A stretch of DNA of 64,000 nt from Pigmentiphaga aceris (GCF_008119665.1 NZ_CP043046.1:5084001-5148000), one strand, 5' to 3'. Numbered from the stretch's first letter, positions 42,952 to 52,836 are shown. Numbers and translations: made by a program. Notes: generated by a model not told the origin, from the sequence alone.

Positions 42952-44346
42952 ATGATCGATTTTCTTATCGTCCTGGGCGCACTGCTTTTTCTGATGTTTG
43001 CCGCCTATCGCGGCTACAGCGTGATTCTGTGCGCACCCATCGCCGCCATGGGTGCGGTACTGCTGACCGAGCCGGCTGCACTGGCACCGGCTTTCTCCAG
43101 TCTGTTCATGGAGCGCATGGTCGGATTCGCCAAGCTGTATTTGCCGGTGTTCCTGCTGGGGGCAGTGTTCGGCAAGCTGATCGAATTGTCTGGGTTCTCG
43201 CATGCCATCGTGCAGTCCGTGATGCGCCTGATCGGTGCGCAACGGGCCATCATGGCAATCATCCTGGTCTGCGCACTGCTTACCTACGGTGGCGTGTCCT
43301 TGTTCGTGGTGGTGTTCGCGGTCTATCCCTTTGCCGCTGAAATGTTCCGGCAAAGTGGCATCCCCAAGCGACTGCTGCCCGGCACCATTGCGCTGGGTGC
43401 CTTCACCTTCACGATGACGGCCATACCCGGCACGCCGCAGATCCAGAACATCATTCCCACGTCCTTTTTCGGCACGACCACCTGGGCTGCGCCCTGGCTG
43501 GGGCTGTCCGGCGCGGTACTGACGCTGGTGCTGGGGGTCTCTTATCTGGAATGGCGACGACGCAGTGCGGCCGCCGCCGGTGAGGGCTACGGCACCGACC
43601 TGCGCAACGAACCCGCTGCACCGCCCGAACACGCCACGCACCATCCGCTGATTGCCCTGCTTCCTCTGGTGGTCGTGGGCGTTGCCAATCTGCTGCTGAC
43701 GCGGCTGATTCCCACTTGGTACGCACCGACCTACGCGCTTGATCTGCCCGGGCTGGCGCAACCGCTCAACACCGAGATCGATCAATACATCGCCATCTGG
43801 GCGGTCATGGGTGGCCTGCTGTTGGGCAGTTTGTCGATTGTCATTCTGGCCTTCCGGCCCGTAGTGAAAAACCTGGCCGAAGGCACCAAAAGCGCAGTGG
43901 CGGGTGCCTTGCTGGCTGCCATGAATACGGCAGCAGAATATGGCTTCGGCGGCGTGATTGCGGCCCTGCCCGGCTTCCTGCTGGTAGCCAAGACCTTGGG
44001 CAGCATTGCCGACCCCCTGGTGGGCGAAGCCGTTGCCGTCACGGCACTGGCCGGCATTACCGGATCCGCGTCGGGCGGGATGAGCATTGCACTGGCAGCA
44101 ATGTCGGACACCTTCATCAGCAGTGCCCGCGCCGCCGACATTCTCATGGACGTCTTGCACCGGGTCGCCGCCATGGCGAGCGGCGGGATGGACACCTTGC
44201 CCCATAACGGCGCGGTGATCACCTTGCTTGCGGTTACCGGCCTGACCCACCGGCAATCCTATGGCGATATCTTCGCCATCACGATGATTTCGACCTTGAG
44301 TGTCTTCTTCGTGATTGCGCTGTATTACCTGACCGGACTGGTTTAA
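42952..44346 (+). CDS. GntP-family organic-acid:H+ symporter
   Basis: A 464-residue inner-membrane protein with 12 or more hydrophobic segments. It is started at the ATG at 42952 because GGAGGG lies 6 bases upstream; open sequence before that is not coding. GntP-family blocks are LPVFLLGAVFGKLIELSG, TYGGVSLFVVVFAVYPFA and the C-terminal ITGSASGGMSIALAAMSD. The family carries gluconate, glycerate or similar hydroxy acids with protons. No sugar-acid genes lie beside it. A hydroxy-acid product handled by the GhrA-like enzyme would be consistent but is speculative. Confidence 0.87.
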   Translation: MIDFLIVLGALLFLMFAAYRGYSVILCAPIAAMGAVLLTEPAALAPAFSSLFMERMVGFAKLYLPVFLLGAVFGKLIELSGFSHAIVQSVMRLIGAQRAIMAIILVCALLTYGGVSLFVVVFAVYPFAAEMFRQSGIPKRLLPGTIALGAFTFTMTAIPGTPQIQNIIPTSFFGTTTWAAPWLGLSGAVLTLVLGVSYLEWRRRSAAAAGEGYGTDLRNEPAAPPEHATHHPLIALLPLVVVGVANLLLTRLIPTWYAPTYALDLPGLAQPLNTEIDQYIAIWAVMGGLLLGSLSIVILAFRPVVKNLAEGTKSAVAGALLAAMNTAAEYGFGGVIAALPGFLLVAKTLGSIADPLVGEAVAVTALAGITGSASGGMSIALAAMSDTFISSARAADILMDVLHRVAAMASGGMDTLPHNGAVITLLAVTGLTHRQSYGDIFAITMISTLSVFFVIALYYLTGLV

Positions 44347-44411
44347 CGAACCAGCTTTGCCTTCAACTTTGCGTTGATTTCAGGCAGGAGTCGAGGTTCA
44401 AGCCTGCCCGA

Positions 44412-45077
44412 TCAAGGCTTGGCGGTACCGATCCTGGACTTCAGGTTGGTGTACATATCTTCCAGCGACTTGCTGATGATCCCCGACCATACCGATTCGG
44501 TCACGACCATGGCGGTTTCCCGGATCTGACCGTTCACCGTCAAGCCTTGCTGCAAAGGTCCGATCGGCCCGGTAAGCACTACTTCGTAGTTGGACGACAC
44601 GCCCAGCACGAAGCCCATTTCCAGCCATGCCCAGAGCTTGTTGACGCGCACCGTGACAGGCGTGGCGCGTGCGTAGTCTGCATCGGTCGGTGCAACCACA
44701 CGGAAGCCGTTTTCACGGAATGCGCGAGCCACGACGGTTTGCGTCAGGGACGCAATCGTCTGACCTTCCGGCACCAGAATATCGCCAAGTGCCATGCCGT
44801 AGCCGTTGCGTTTGCGGGCAATGGCGCGCGAGCGGATTGCTTCATCGGACAGGTTGTCGTCCATCAATGAGGGCGTGGACGGCGAGCCCGGTTTGATCTG
44901 GAATATGCGAGCGTCTTCGACTTTCTCGATGCGCACGGGCACGCCTTGCGCGGGGTTGACGGCGGCGTCGAACTTCGGGGCAATCACATCGCGCCCCGTT
45001 GCGCAGCCAGCCAGCGCAGCAACGGCAAGACAAATACCCATGACACGCACGCTTATCAACGCGGAAATATTATTCAT
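44412..45077 (-). CDS. Lipoprotein, YajG-like
   Basis: A 221-residue protein with a lipoprotein signal: lipobox LAGC, Cys25. The mature part has segments seen in outer-membrane lipoproteins of unknown role (VVARAFRENGFRVVAP, then VNKLWAWLEMG near residue 145). It resembles the YajG family loosely. It is alone on its strand and convergent with the GntP gene. Confidence 0.7.
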   Translation of the reverse strand: MNNISALISVRVMGICLAVAALAGCATGRDVIAPKFDAAVNPAQGVPVRIEKVEDARIFQIKPGSPSTPSLMDDNLSDEAIRSRAIARKRNGYGMALGDILVPEGQTIASLTQTVVARAFRENGFRVVAPTDADYARATPVTVRVNKLWAWLEMGFVLGVSSNYEVVLTGPIGPLQQGLTVNGQIRETAMVVTESVWSGIISKSLEDMYTNLKSRIGTAKP

Positions 45078-45445
45078 GAAACGTTTTTACCTATGGATGA
45101 TGGTATTGGGCTGACGGCGCGGCCCCGCGGCCTCGACGGCCGGGACAACTTACCATCAAAGAATATTGCTAGGGAAAATCACTGACGCAACGGTCACAAG
45201 ACCTGTGGACAGATCGCCACTACAATCCTCGCCGACACCAGCCGGCAGAAAACCCCTGGCGTTGCAACCCAAAAAATACCTTGAGTCCGTATATACCGAC
45301 TTGATGTAAAACATCGGCAGACTTCAATTCGAGGCTGAAGCTGCAACAGGAGCAGAGAAATTTCCGCATATGCAGGCGCTGGCCCGTGCGCACTCCATCC
45401 AGAGTTTGACCTGGCGATCAGGCCACATCAGGTGGTGGCTACGCG
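45078..45445. other. 368-base gap upstream of the diguanylate cyclase gene
   Basis: There is no convincing gene. A small perfect inverted repeat GATGT-AAA-ACATC lies at 45303-45315, about 130 bases before the cyclase ATG. Promoters for the lipoprotein and cyclase genes must lie here but none is obvious. Confidence 0.5.
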
Positions 45446-46486
45446 ATGAACATTCCGCGCGAGGAGTTTCTTACTGCAATACGTCCCCTGTCGCTGAGCC
45501 TGCAACTGCTTGCCTGCTTTCTACTGGTTGTCGCGTGTGCAGTTGCCTCCCCCGACTACCATTACGACAAAACGGTGTTGGCTAGCTTTGCCGCCGTGCT
45601 GGGCATCACCATCCCGCTTGGTTTCACACGCAAACTGCTGGTGCCGGTTTCCATACTCAACACATGGATAATTGCCGGCTGCTTCATGTTTTTCATCACC
45701 GAAAGTCCGAACCAGGATTTCTGGGCATTTTCCATGGCAGTCACCTTTGCCATCGTGACGGCCCCGCTTTATGAGAAAACACGCGACTACCTGATGGCGG
45801 GTTGCGGTGCAGGCGTCATTCTTGGGGAAGGCAAGGTACCCATGCCCCCCATTCCGGGGGACACCAACTGGGTCATTGTGATGACCGTTGCCGTGGTGTT
45901 TCTTGGTTGTGTGCTGAACATTTTCTTCAGCCGCCTGCATATCAGGAACATTCAGCTTCGCCACGAATTGCAAGACCTCGCGTATCGCGATGCGCTGACC
46001 GGTCTGCCCAATCGACGAAAACTTATTTTGGATATTGCGACGGCATCAACGTCCCGCGACATGAAGGACTGCTGCTTCATGATGATCGACGTGGACGGCT
46101 TCAAGCAGATCAACGACCAGTTTGGCCACGATCAGGGTGACGTGGTGCTGGAACAGGTCGCCGCCATGCTGTCGCAACTGCTGTATGCCGATAATGTCGG
46201 CCGAATGGGTGGAGAAGAATTCGGTGTGCTGACCCGATACGGAGGTGAGACCAGGGCGGCCTATCTTGCGCAGCTGATTCTGGATCAGGCGCGTGAGATA
46301 CGCGTGGGTGACCGCCCGGTCACGGTAAGCATCGGCATTGCGTCGGCAGACGCAACGTTTGCCGACATGATGCGCAATGCCGACAACGCGCTGTATCAGG
46401 CAAAGCGATCCGGCAAGGATCGCTTTGTCATGCGTCGCAAGACTGACAACGCCGTGATGCCGGAGCCGGCTGAATCGACGGCGTGA
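45446..46486 (+). CDS. Membrane-bound diguanylate cyclase (GGDEF)
   Basis: A 346-residue protein with about five to six N-terminal membrane segments (residues 10-165), then a GGDEF domain. The metal/nucleotide motifs DVDGFKQINDQFGHDQGD and the active-site GGEEF are intact, so it should make cyclic di-GMP from two GTP. The inhibitory I-site RxxD is degenerate: the position five residues before GGEEF reads LYAD. The sensor part has no recognised ligand domain. It is monocistronic and convergent with the TonB-receptor gene. Confidence 0.88.
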   Translation: MNIPREEFLTAIRPLSLSLQLLACFLLVVACAVASPDYHYDKTVLASFAAVLGITIPLGFTRKLLVPVSILNTWIIAGCFMFFITESPNQDFWAFSMAVTFAIVTAPLYEKTRDYLMAGCGAGVILGEGKVPMPPIPGDTNWVIVMTVAVVFLGCVLNIFFSRLHIRNIQLRHELQDLAYRDALTGLPNRRKLILDIATASTSRDMKDCCFMMIDVDGFKQINDQFGHDQGDVVLEQVAAMLSQLLYADNVGRMGGEEFGVLTRYGGETRAAYLAQLILDQAREIRVGDRPVTVSIGIASADATFADMMRNADNALYQAKRSGKDRFVMRRKTDNAVMPEPAESTA

Positions 46487-46507
46487 AGGTCGACCGCTGA
46501 AGTCGAA

Positions 46508-49054
46508 TCAGAAGCGAGCCAGCACTTTCACCGAGACATTCATCGGTTGGGCATACTGCACTTCCTGACCGGTCATGGAGTAATACTCGCGATCGAACAG
46601 GTTACTGACGTTGACCTGCGCGGATACAGCCTGATTGAAGTCGTACTTGGCCATCAGGTCGACAACCGTTACCGAGCCTTGATCGAAGCGCGCGGGTGTG
46701 CCGGCGTTCGAATAGTTGCGGTAGGTGCCTTTCTGCCAACGCACGCCGCCGCCCACCGTCAGCTTGTTCCACGCGCCAGGCAGACGATATGTGGTGTACA
46801 GCTTGGCCGTCTGCTCGGGAATATGTGGGTTGAAGGTATTACCCAGTCGGTCTTCGCTGCGCGACACCGACAAGCCCACGCCGGCCTGCCACCCCGCAGC
46901 AAGCTCGCCGCCCAGGTCAAGTTCGATACCCCGGGTCGCGATCCCTGACACGGCGCGGTAGGCACGCTCGGTCGATCCACGCACAAAACCGCCGTCGATG
47001 ATCTCGGCGGTATTGTCTTGCAGCGTTCGGTACAGCGACAGCGCACCCAGCAGACGCCCGTCCAGGAATTCAGCCTTCGCGCCTACCTCGTAACCCTTGC
47101 CCACCTTCGGGTCCAGATAGACCCCCTCTACCGTGCGGACGTTCTGCGGGTTGAACAACTCGGCGTAGCTGGCATACACCGTGTAGGTCTCGTTCAGGTC
47201 GTACGTAATCCCAGCATACGGCGTGAGTTCCTGGAAGTGGCGGCGGTCACCGCGCCAGTCGTTGAAGCGACCGCCCGCGATCACGTGCATGGCGTCGGAC
47301 AAGGAAAAGCGTGCGCTGGCAAATGCGTCGGCGGTCTTGACGTTCAGGCGACGGTCGTACCTGCTGTTGAGTCGCCATGCGCTCGGGTAGGCGTAACTGC
47401 CATCCCATTCGTAGATGCTGCCGATTGGCTCTGCCGCGACACCGCCGTAGTAGTCTCTCTGCGTCCATTTGCGCGACGCCGACATGCCGACATTCAGTTC
47501 GTGGGTACGGCCGAACAGGGAGAACGGGCCATTCGCCGAAGCGTTCCAATATAGCTCGCTTGCCCGGTTGCGCTCTTGGTCGAGCAGAGGAGCCAGACCC
47601 AGGCCGGTCTGCTGGTTCAGGCCACGATTGAGGAGATACAGCGTTTCGGCGTCCCAGCTTCTGCGTTGCAGTTGCAAGGTGGTTTCGCCACGCCAGCCAT
47701 TGTCGAACTTGTGTTCAACCCGGCCAAATGCGTTCAGGCTTTCATTTTCCCAATAGGCCCATTCCGGGGCGGAAGACATGCCGCGACGCATCGGAACCGG
47801 TGCGCCATTGGTGAAGCGCGAGGGGAATGAGCCGAATGTCACCCCCTTGATTCGATTTGATCCGGAATCGACCCCAAGCGTGACCGTGGTTCGGTCGGTC
47901 AGGTCGGCCTCGATCGTGCCGTAGTACAGCTGGCGGGTGCGATGGTGTCGGTCCATGAACGAATCTTCGTCCAGGTAATCGGCTACAAAACGTGCCCTGA
48001 CACTGCCTTCCTTGTTCAAGGGTGTCGAGATGTCGAAGCTGGGGTTGACGCTGTCCCAGCGACCGAGGGTAAGGCTAGCCGTGCCGGTCACCACGCGGCT
48101 GGTGGCGCGTTTGCGGACAAAGCTGAGCACGCCTGCCGGATCACCGAAGCTTGACACCATCCCGGTCGGGCCGCGGATGATTTCGACCCGGTCATACATG
48201 GCCAATGAGGTGAGGTGGTCGGCAAGATTGTTGTTGCCCGCGTAGGAAACACCATCGACGACATAGTTCTGCAGGGCGAAGCCACGTGAGTACGGCAGCG
48301 AGCGATCGCTGTCACCTTGGTACAAGCTGACCCCGGTGGTATTGGCGAGCGCATCTTCCGGCGTGCGCAGCCCCTGGTCTTCAATCCGCTGACGCGAAAT
48401 CACGGTGACGGATTGCGGCGTGTCGCGCAGCGACAGGTCCATGCCCATGGCCGATCGTGTGGTTTTTGCAAGGGTGTACGACCCAGTGCCCTGAGATACC
48501 GCACGACTGTGAGTGACATCGGCACTGACGGTCACGGCGGGCAGCGCGCTTACTGCAGGCGCACCCTGCACAACGGGCGGGGCCGCACGCAGGGAATAGG
48601 CACCGTCGGCCTGCTGTACGGCCTGCAGACCGGTTCCGGCCAGCAGTGCGTTGAAAGCGGCACTGACCCCGTGTGTGCCCCGCAGCCCCTGGCTGGTTTT
48701 GCCTTGCGTGAGTTCACCAGGCGCGGTCAGGAAGATGCCGGTTTCTTCTGCAAAGCGGTTCAGAGCGGAAGTGAGCGGCCCCGCGGGAATGTTGTACTGG
48801 CGAGCCTGATTGGAAGCTGGATTTGAAGCCTGGCCCGAGGCTGCTGCCATGCCCTGCGCCTGGGAATCCGTTGTCCACACGGCCGCGCCGAGTGTCAGGC
48901 CGGCCATGGCGAATTGCAGCGCGAGAATCATCGGTCGCTTGGCGAATTCGGGAGGACGTGACGACGTCAAATCCGTGGACAAGACGGCAGGCACGGTATC
49001 GGCGCCAGGGCGGACAACGGGGCGGGCACCAGGATGGGCACGACGGAAAGACAT
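46508..49054 (-). CDS. TonB-dependent siderophore receptor with signalling (STN) domain
   Basis: An 848-residue outer-membrane receptor started at the ATG at 49054 (MSFRRAHPG); 51 further upstream codons look non-coding. After an export signal (MILALQFAMAGLTLG core) comes an STN domain (YNIPAGPLTSALNRFAEETGI), then the plug (about 180-300, with DTPQSVTVISRQRIED) and a 22-strand barrel ending LFDREYYSMTG to the terminal Phe. The STN domain signals through the FecR/FecI pair immediately upstream. The substrate is probably an iron-siderophore. Confidence 0.92.
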   Translation of the reverse strand: MSFRRAHPGARPVVRPGADTVPAVLSTDLTSSRPPEFAKRPMILALQFAMAGLTLGAAVWTTDSQAQGMAAASGQASNPASNQARQYNIPAGPLTSALNRFAEETGIFLTAPGELTQGKTSQGLRGTHGVSAAFNALLAGTGLQAVQQADGAYSLRAAPPVVQGAPAVSALPAVTVSADVTHSRAVSQGTGSYTLAKTTRSAMGMDLSLRDTPQSVTVISRQRIEDQGLRTPEDALANTTGVSLYQGDSDRSLPYSRGFALQNYVVDGVSYAGNNNLADHLTSLAMYDRVEIIRGPTGMVSSFGDPAGVLSFVRKRATSRVVTGTASLTLGRWDSVNPSFDISTPLNKEGSVRARFVADYLDEDSFMDRHHRTRQLYYGTIEADLTDRTTVTLGVDSGSNRIKGVTFGSFPSRFTNGAPVPMRRGMSSAPEWAYWENESLNAFGRVEHKFDNGWRGETTLQLQRRSWDAETLYLLNRGLNQQTGLGLAPLLDQERNRASELYWNASANGPFSLFGRTHELNVGMSASRKWTQRDYYGGVAAEPIGSIYEWDGSYAYPSAWRLNSRYDRRLNVKTADAFASARFSLSDAMHVIAGGRFNDWRGDRRHFQELTPYAGITYDLNETYTVYASYAELFNPQNVRTVEGVYLDPKVGKGYEVGAKAEFLDGRLLGALSLYRTLQDNTAEIIDGGFVRGSTERAYRAVSGIATRGIELDLGGELAAGWQAGVGLSVSRSEDRLGNTFNPHIPEQTAKLYTTYRLPGAWNKLTVGGGVRWQKGTYRNYSNAGTPARFDQGSVTVVDLMAKYDFNQAVSAQVNVSNLFDREYYSMTGQEVQYAQPMNVSVKVLARF

Positions 49055-49135
49055 AGGATGGAATCTCTCAGGCGAAGATATGAACGAAGAGAGAAAGACC
49101 ATCGCGTGCGTCGAACCGACTGCTGATTGTTCTTC

Positions 49136-49157
49136 TCTCATCCGGTTAATCGGATGA
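49136..49157 (-). other. Hairpin in the gap between FecR and receptor genes
   Basis: CTCATCCG (49136-49143) pairs perfectly with 49150-49157 around GTTAAT. It lies in the leader of the receptor gene after fecR. There is no U run after it in that direction, so it is more likely a processing or stabilising hairpin than a terminator. Confidence 0.4.
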
Positions 49158-49237
49158 GATTGAAAAACCCGAACTGGATGGATGAAAAAAATCTGCGGCG
49201 CTGACAAAGCGGCCGTGGATCAAGCCCGCACGCCGCG

Positions 49238-50275
49238 TCAACGCGCCACGACCGTGGTCCACCAGGGCAGCGTTCGCTGCACACGAATCGGCAGGTTGCG
49301 GCTCAGCATGGACAGCGCGCGGTCCAGGTCATCGGCGGGATAGACACCCATGACCTTCAGGTCGGCAATCTCGGGGGCGACCCCAATGTGGCCGTGTTGG
49401 TAACGACTCAGTTCTTCGATCAAAGTCTTCAGCGACAGGTTGTCGGCCAGCACCACACCACGACTCCAGGCTTCACGCGCGCGATCGGCAGCGCCGTCGA
49501 GGGCGGCAGTATCGGCATCGAAACGCGCTTGCTGCCCAGCTTCCACACGCAGATTGATACCCGCCGAATTGCGAATGGCGACGGTTCCTTCAAACACGTT
49601 CAACAGCGTGTGGCCATCGTTCAGGCGCACCGCAAAACGGGTGCCAAGCGCCTGCATGCGACCGAAGCGGGTATCGACATAGAACGGGCGTTGTGCGGGG
49701 TCGCGGGCAGTGTCGATCAGGATCTCACCTGCCAGCAGGCGCAGCCTGCGCATGCCGTCCTGATAGTCCACATTCACCGCGCTGTCGGTGTTCAGCCAGA
49801 CCCGTGAGCCATCGGCCAATTGCAGATCGCGCCGCTCGCCGGTGCCTGTGCGCAGGTCGGCTCCCCAGGCAAGCACCACCTCAGAAAAAGCCGTGTGACG
49901 CCATGCCAACCAGCCCAGCATGCCCGCGCCAGACATGGCACCTGCTGCGCCCAACACGCGGCGTCGCGACCATGCCCCTTTGCGTGCCACCCGGGTACCC
50001 GCCACGGCGGCTTCGCGGCCCCCTGCGCGCAGTGGTTCGAAGCGATTGCTGACCGACTCGATATGCGTCCAGGCCTTGGCGTGTTCTGGCCTTTGATTCA
50101 GCCAGCGTCGCCATGCCTGGTGGTCATGTTCGGTTGCGCCCGCGCCGCGAAACAGTGCATACCATTCGGCGGCTTTTTCCAGGCTGGCGAAATCGGCCTT
50201 GGTTTCAACATTCCTATCGGAGGCGACCACGTGCTCATCCATGCGCAGCGACGTGTCTACATGCTCGGACCGCAT
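49238..50275 (-). CDS. FecR-family anti-sigma/signal transducer
   Basis: A 345-residue FecR-type protein. The cytoplasmic N-terminal part (AAEWYALFRGAGATEHDHQAWRRWL) binds the sigma factor. One membrane helix (about residues 108-125) follows with a Tat-like RR start (SRRRVLGAAGAMSGAGMLG). The periplasmic FecR domain has LADGSRVWLNTDSAV and FEGTVAIRN, and a C-terminal DUF4974-type part ends the protein. It transmits the signal from the receptor's STN domain to the sigma factor, whose stop lies 6 bases upstream. Confidence 0.92.
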   Translation of the reverse strand: MRSEHVDTSLRMDEHVVASDRNVETKADFASLEKAAEWYALFRGAGATEHDHQAWRRWLNQRPEHAKAWTHIESVSNRFEPLRAGGREAAVAGTRVARKGAWSRRRVLGAAGAMSGAGMLGWLAWRHTAFSEVVLAWGADLRTGTGERRDLQLADGSRVWLNTDSAVNVDYQDGMRRLRLLAGEILIDTARDPAQRPFYVDTRFGRMQALGTRFAVRLNDGHTLLNVFEGTVAIRNSAGINLRVEAGQQARFDADTAALDGAADRAREAWSRGVVLADNLSLKTLIEELSRYQHGHIGVAPEIADLKVMGVYPADDLDRALSMLSRNLPIRVQRTLPWWTTVVAR

Positions 50276-50281
50276 GCCTGT

Positions 50282-50809
50282 CTAGCCCTGCAGGCCAGCG
50301 TCGATCAATCCGCATTGCAGCATGGCTTGCGCAATGTATTTCTGCACCATGCGCTCGGATACCGACAAGGCTTCAGCGATCTCGCGATACGCCATGCCAT
50401 CGACCTGCGCCATTACAAATGCAGTGGCCGCTTTCTGCGACAGGCGGCTGAGCATGTCGCCGATTTCAAGCAAAGTTTCGATGACGATCGCGCGGTGTTC
50501 GGGTGACGGCGCGTAAGACTCAGGGTGGGTGGCCAAGGTCTGCAACCAGGCTTGCTCCACTTCGCGGCGACGCCACAGATCGATGCAAAGCCCGTTGGCG
50601 GCTGTGCGCAAATACACCCGCGCCTCGACAAAGCTGCTGAAGCCACGTGACGCCGGTTTGGTCAGCAGGCGTACGAACGCGTCTTGCGCAAGGTCTGCGG
50701 CATCGGCCGCACTGCCCAGACGGCGACGCAACCATGCCTGCAACCAACTGTGGTGATCGCCGTAGAGCACCGCTACGCTTGGCGTGACGCCGTATTCCTT
50801 TGCCATCAT
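50282..50809 (-). CDS. FecI-type extracytoplasmic-function sigma factor
   Basis: A 175-residue sigma factor. Region 2 contains AADLAQDAFVRLL (about residues 37-49) and region 4 the helix-turn-helix MAYREIAEALSVSERMVQKYIAQAM near the C-terminus. It directs transcription of the receptor gene when the siderophore is bound. The ATG at 50809 or the one three bases later is used. It is first in the sigma-FecR-receptor order. A putative Fur site lies 46 bases upstream. Confidence 0.92.
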   Translation of the reverse strand: MMAKEYGVTPSVAVLYGDHHSWLQAWLRRRLGSAADAADLAQDAFVRLLTKPASRGFSSFVEARVYLRTAANGLCIDLWRRREVEQAWLQTLATHPESYAPSPEHRAIVIETLLEIGDMLSRLSQKAATAFVMAQVDGMAYREIAEALSVSERMVQKYIAQAMLQCGLIDAGLQG

Positions 50810-50854
50810 CGTGTATCACCCCGCCGCCGGACAGGGCTCACGCCAATCCTTAAA

Positions 50855-50873
50855 GCTAATGGAAACCATTCTT
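50855..50873. promoter_or_regulatory. Possible Fur box upstream of the sigma factor gene
   Basis: The 19-bp site contains the perfect inverted repeat AATGG-AAA-CCATT. On the minus strand it agrees with the classical Fur consensus at 12 of 19 positions by hand count. Its position fits iron repression of the FecI/FecR/receptor unit. Confidence 0.45.
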
Positions 50874-50949
50874 GTTTACACCAAAGTGTAAGCCATCAAT
50901 TCTGGTTTCCACATGGAGCAGTCACGACGCGTGCATGTGGCGCAACGTT

Positions 50950-51870
50950 TCAGGCCGTGGCCCGGCGGGCACGGGTTGCCCACCAACACAGCAGCGACCC
51001 GGCAGTCACCATCAAGGCACCGTAGAAAAAGCCAGCACCAGGCCGCACACCCAGCCACAGGCTGGCAAGCAGTGCCGACAGTACCGGCGTGAAGTACGAG
51101 GCCGTTGCCAGCAAGGTGAAGTTGCCGTGCTGCATGCCGTGGTTCCAGCATGAATAGGCGGCAGAGGTCAGCGCACCCAGCAGCAGCACCTGCCCGATAC
51201 CGCCCAGGTTGATCGGCAACGCTGGCTCGGCGCTGATTGCGTACTGGATCCACAAGAGCAAAGACGTTGCCAGCAGGAACAGCGGGACTGCGTTTTTCCC
51301 TTTTCCGAAGCGGCGGGTGACGACCGAATAGGCGGCCCATAGAAACGCGGCCCCCAGTGCCAACCCGTAGGCCAGCGGATTGCCCAGCACGTTCTGCCAC
51401 ATCACGCTCACCGACCAGTCGCCCTGCCCTTTCATGACCCAGACGATGCCGGCAAAACACAGGCCAAGCGCGGGCAGCAGGAGCCATGAACCACGATGCT
51501 GTCGGCTTACTACTGCCAGCACGATCGTCAGGCTGGGCCACAGGTAATTGATCATGCCCAGTTCCATGGCCTGCCCACGGTCGTGCGCGTAACCCAGCGA
51601 CAGCGCAAGGCAAACCTCGTAGGCAACGAACAGCAAGCCACCGCCCCACAGGTAGGCACGCGGCAGATCACGCCAGCGCGGCAGCCCCAAGGCCAGGGTG
51701 GCGAACAATGCACTGACGCTGAAGACCAGCGCTGCGCCACCCACCGCGCCGAATATCTCTGCAATGCTGCGCAGCAACCCCACGGTTGCGCCCCACATCA
51801 GCACCGAACTCATGCCGATAAGCGTTGCGCCTGTGGGACCAAATGCCTTGCTGTCTTGCGCCTGCGACAC
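50950..51870 (-). CDS. yddG: YddG-type aromatic amino acid exporter (DMT/EamA)
   Basis: A 306-residue membrane protein with ten hydrophobic segments in the EamA tandem-repeat pattern. It follows E. coli YddG closely in wording: VGGAA, LFVAYEVCLALSLGYA, MINYLWPSLTI, FLWAAYSVVTRRF, HGNFTLLATASYFTPVLSALLA and GSLLCWWATR. YddG exports aromatic amino acids and some toxic analogues such as paraquat. It is monocistronic. Confidence 0.88.
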   Translation of the reverse strand: MSQAQDSKAFGPTGATLIGMSSVLMWGATVGLLRSIAEIFGAVGGAALVFSVSALFATLALGLPRWRDLPRAYLWGGGLLFVAYEVCLALSLGYAHDRGQAMELGMINYLWPSLTIVLAVVSRQHRGSWLLLPALGLCFAGIVWVMKGQGDWSVSVMWQNVLGNPLAYGLALGAAFLWAAYSVVTRRFGKGKNAVPLFLLATSLLLWIQYAISAEPALPINLGGIGQVLLLGALTSAAYSCWNHGMQHGNFTLLATASYFTPVLSALLASLWLGVRPGAGFFYGALMVTAGSLLCWWATRARRATA

Positions 51871-52017
51871 GTCGTCTCCGCCTTGAATCTGCCCATCGAG
51901 GTCTGCGCATGGCAGCCCGCTCAGGAAAGCAGGCGATGTTACTCCGATGAAAATTCCTGGCCCACGAATGATCGCGCTGATCGCTGCACCGCAGCGACCC
52001 GCAATGGTCTTGCCTGC

Positions 52018-52836
52018 TTACTTCGCGCCCGACAAGGTCGCCAAGTGGCGATCCAAGGCCTGGTTCGCACGACGTGCATGATCGGCATCGACACGCTCGG
52101 CCAGCACCTGGCCCAGCTGACGCAACTGCGCGGCGGTCAGCCCCACATTCATGCTGATACGCATGTGCGCCTGCAGCTGTGAGTCCGCGCCGGGCAGCGC
52201 CGACAACATGCCCAGCGTGGCCAGTTCGCGGCTTTGCCAATCAAGGTTGTCACGCTCGAAAATGTCGCCGAACAAGTGAGTCTTCAGGTACTCGTCGGCA
52301 GCCGGTGCGAAGTCGAACAGCGCGCCCTTGACCGGTCCACCCGAGAGCTTGGTCTGGTTGGCGGTGCCGGCAGCCAGCAATGCATCCCCCTTGGGAATGG
52401 GACGGCTGGGCAAGGCACCCGGTGCGTCTTGAATGCCGCGTTGCTTGCGGGCATCCACCACTTTCATCAACTCGCCCAGGGCATTCAAGCTGCGCGGGAA
52501 TCCGGCGTAGGCGTACAGCTGCACCAGAATCTCTTTGCCGTCGTTGATGGTCAAGCCAGCGTCCAGGCCTTGTTCAAGCGCCTTGTTCAGTCTGACCATG
52601 TCGCCCGCTGCACCGGCCGCAGCAATCGGCACAATGGCCTGCTGGCGTGCGTTCAGCACCTCGGACGGATTCGATGTGCTGCCGCTTGCAGCATTGCTGC
52701 TTGCCTTGTTCGTTGCAGCCCCGGTCGCAGCATGGCTCAACGGCGATGCGAGCATCAAGGCCAGGGTCGACGCCACGGTCAGCACGCCCATCCGCGCGGA
52801 CTGTTCAACGCGCTTAGTGCGCATGGTATTGCTCAT
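52018..52836 (-). CDS. Exported carboxymuconolactone decarboxylase-family protein
   Basis: A 272-residue protein, started at the ATG at 52836 because GGAGAAGGT lies 5 bases upstream; this overlaps the cupin stop by 23 bases. A signal peptide (cleavage near AHAAT) is followed by two CMD-type segments ([20 protein letters not shown] and [33 protein letters not shown]). There is no Cys residue at all, so this is not an AhpD-type CxxC peroxidase. Export of a CMD protein is unusual. It is probably co-translated with the exported cupin, and the two may work on one periplasmic compound. Confidence 0.82.
   Translation of the reverse strand: MSNTMRTKRVEQSARMGVLTVASTLALMLASPLSHAATGAATNKASSNAASGSTSNPSEVLNARQQAIVPIAAAGAAGDMVRLNKALEQGLDAGLTINDGKEILVQLYAYAGFPRSLNALGELMKVVDARKQRGIQDAPGALPSRPIPKGDALLAAGTANQTKLSGGPVKGALFDFAPAADEYLKTHLFGDIFERDNLDWQSRELATLGMLSALPGADSQLQAHMRISMNVGLTAAQLRQLGQVLAERVDADHARRANQALDRHLATLSGAK

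Noticed and set aside
42925..44256. A long minus-strand open frame opposite the GntP-type permease
   Set aside because: No start signal, Gln/His/Arg/Gly-rich translation, and the + strand has a GGAGGG site and GntP motifs.
45303..45315. GATGT-AAA-ACATC palindrome as a named operator
   Set aside because: It is only 13 bases, matches no regulator consensus I can name with confidence, and lies far from the cyclase start.
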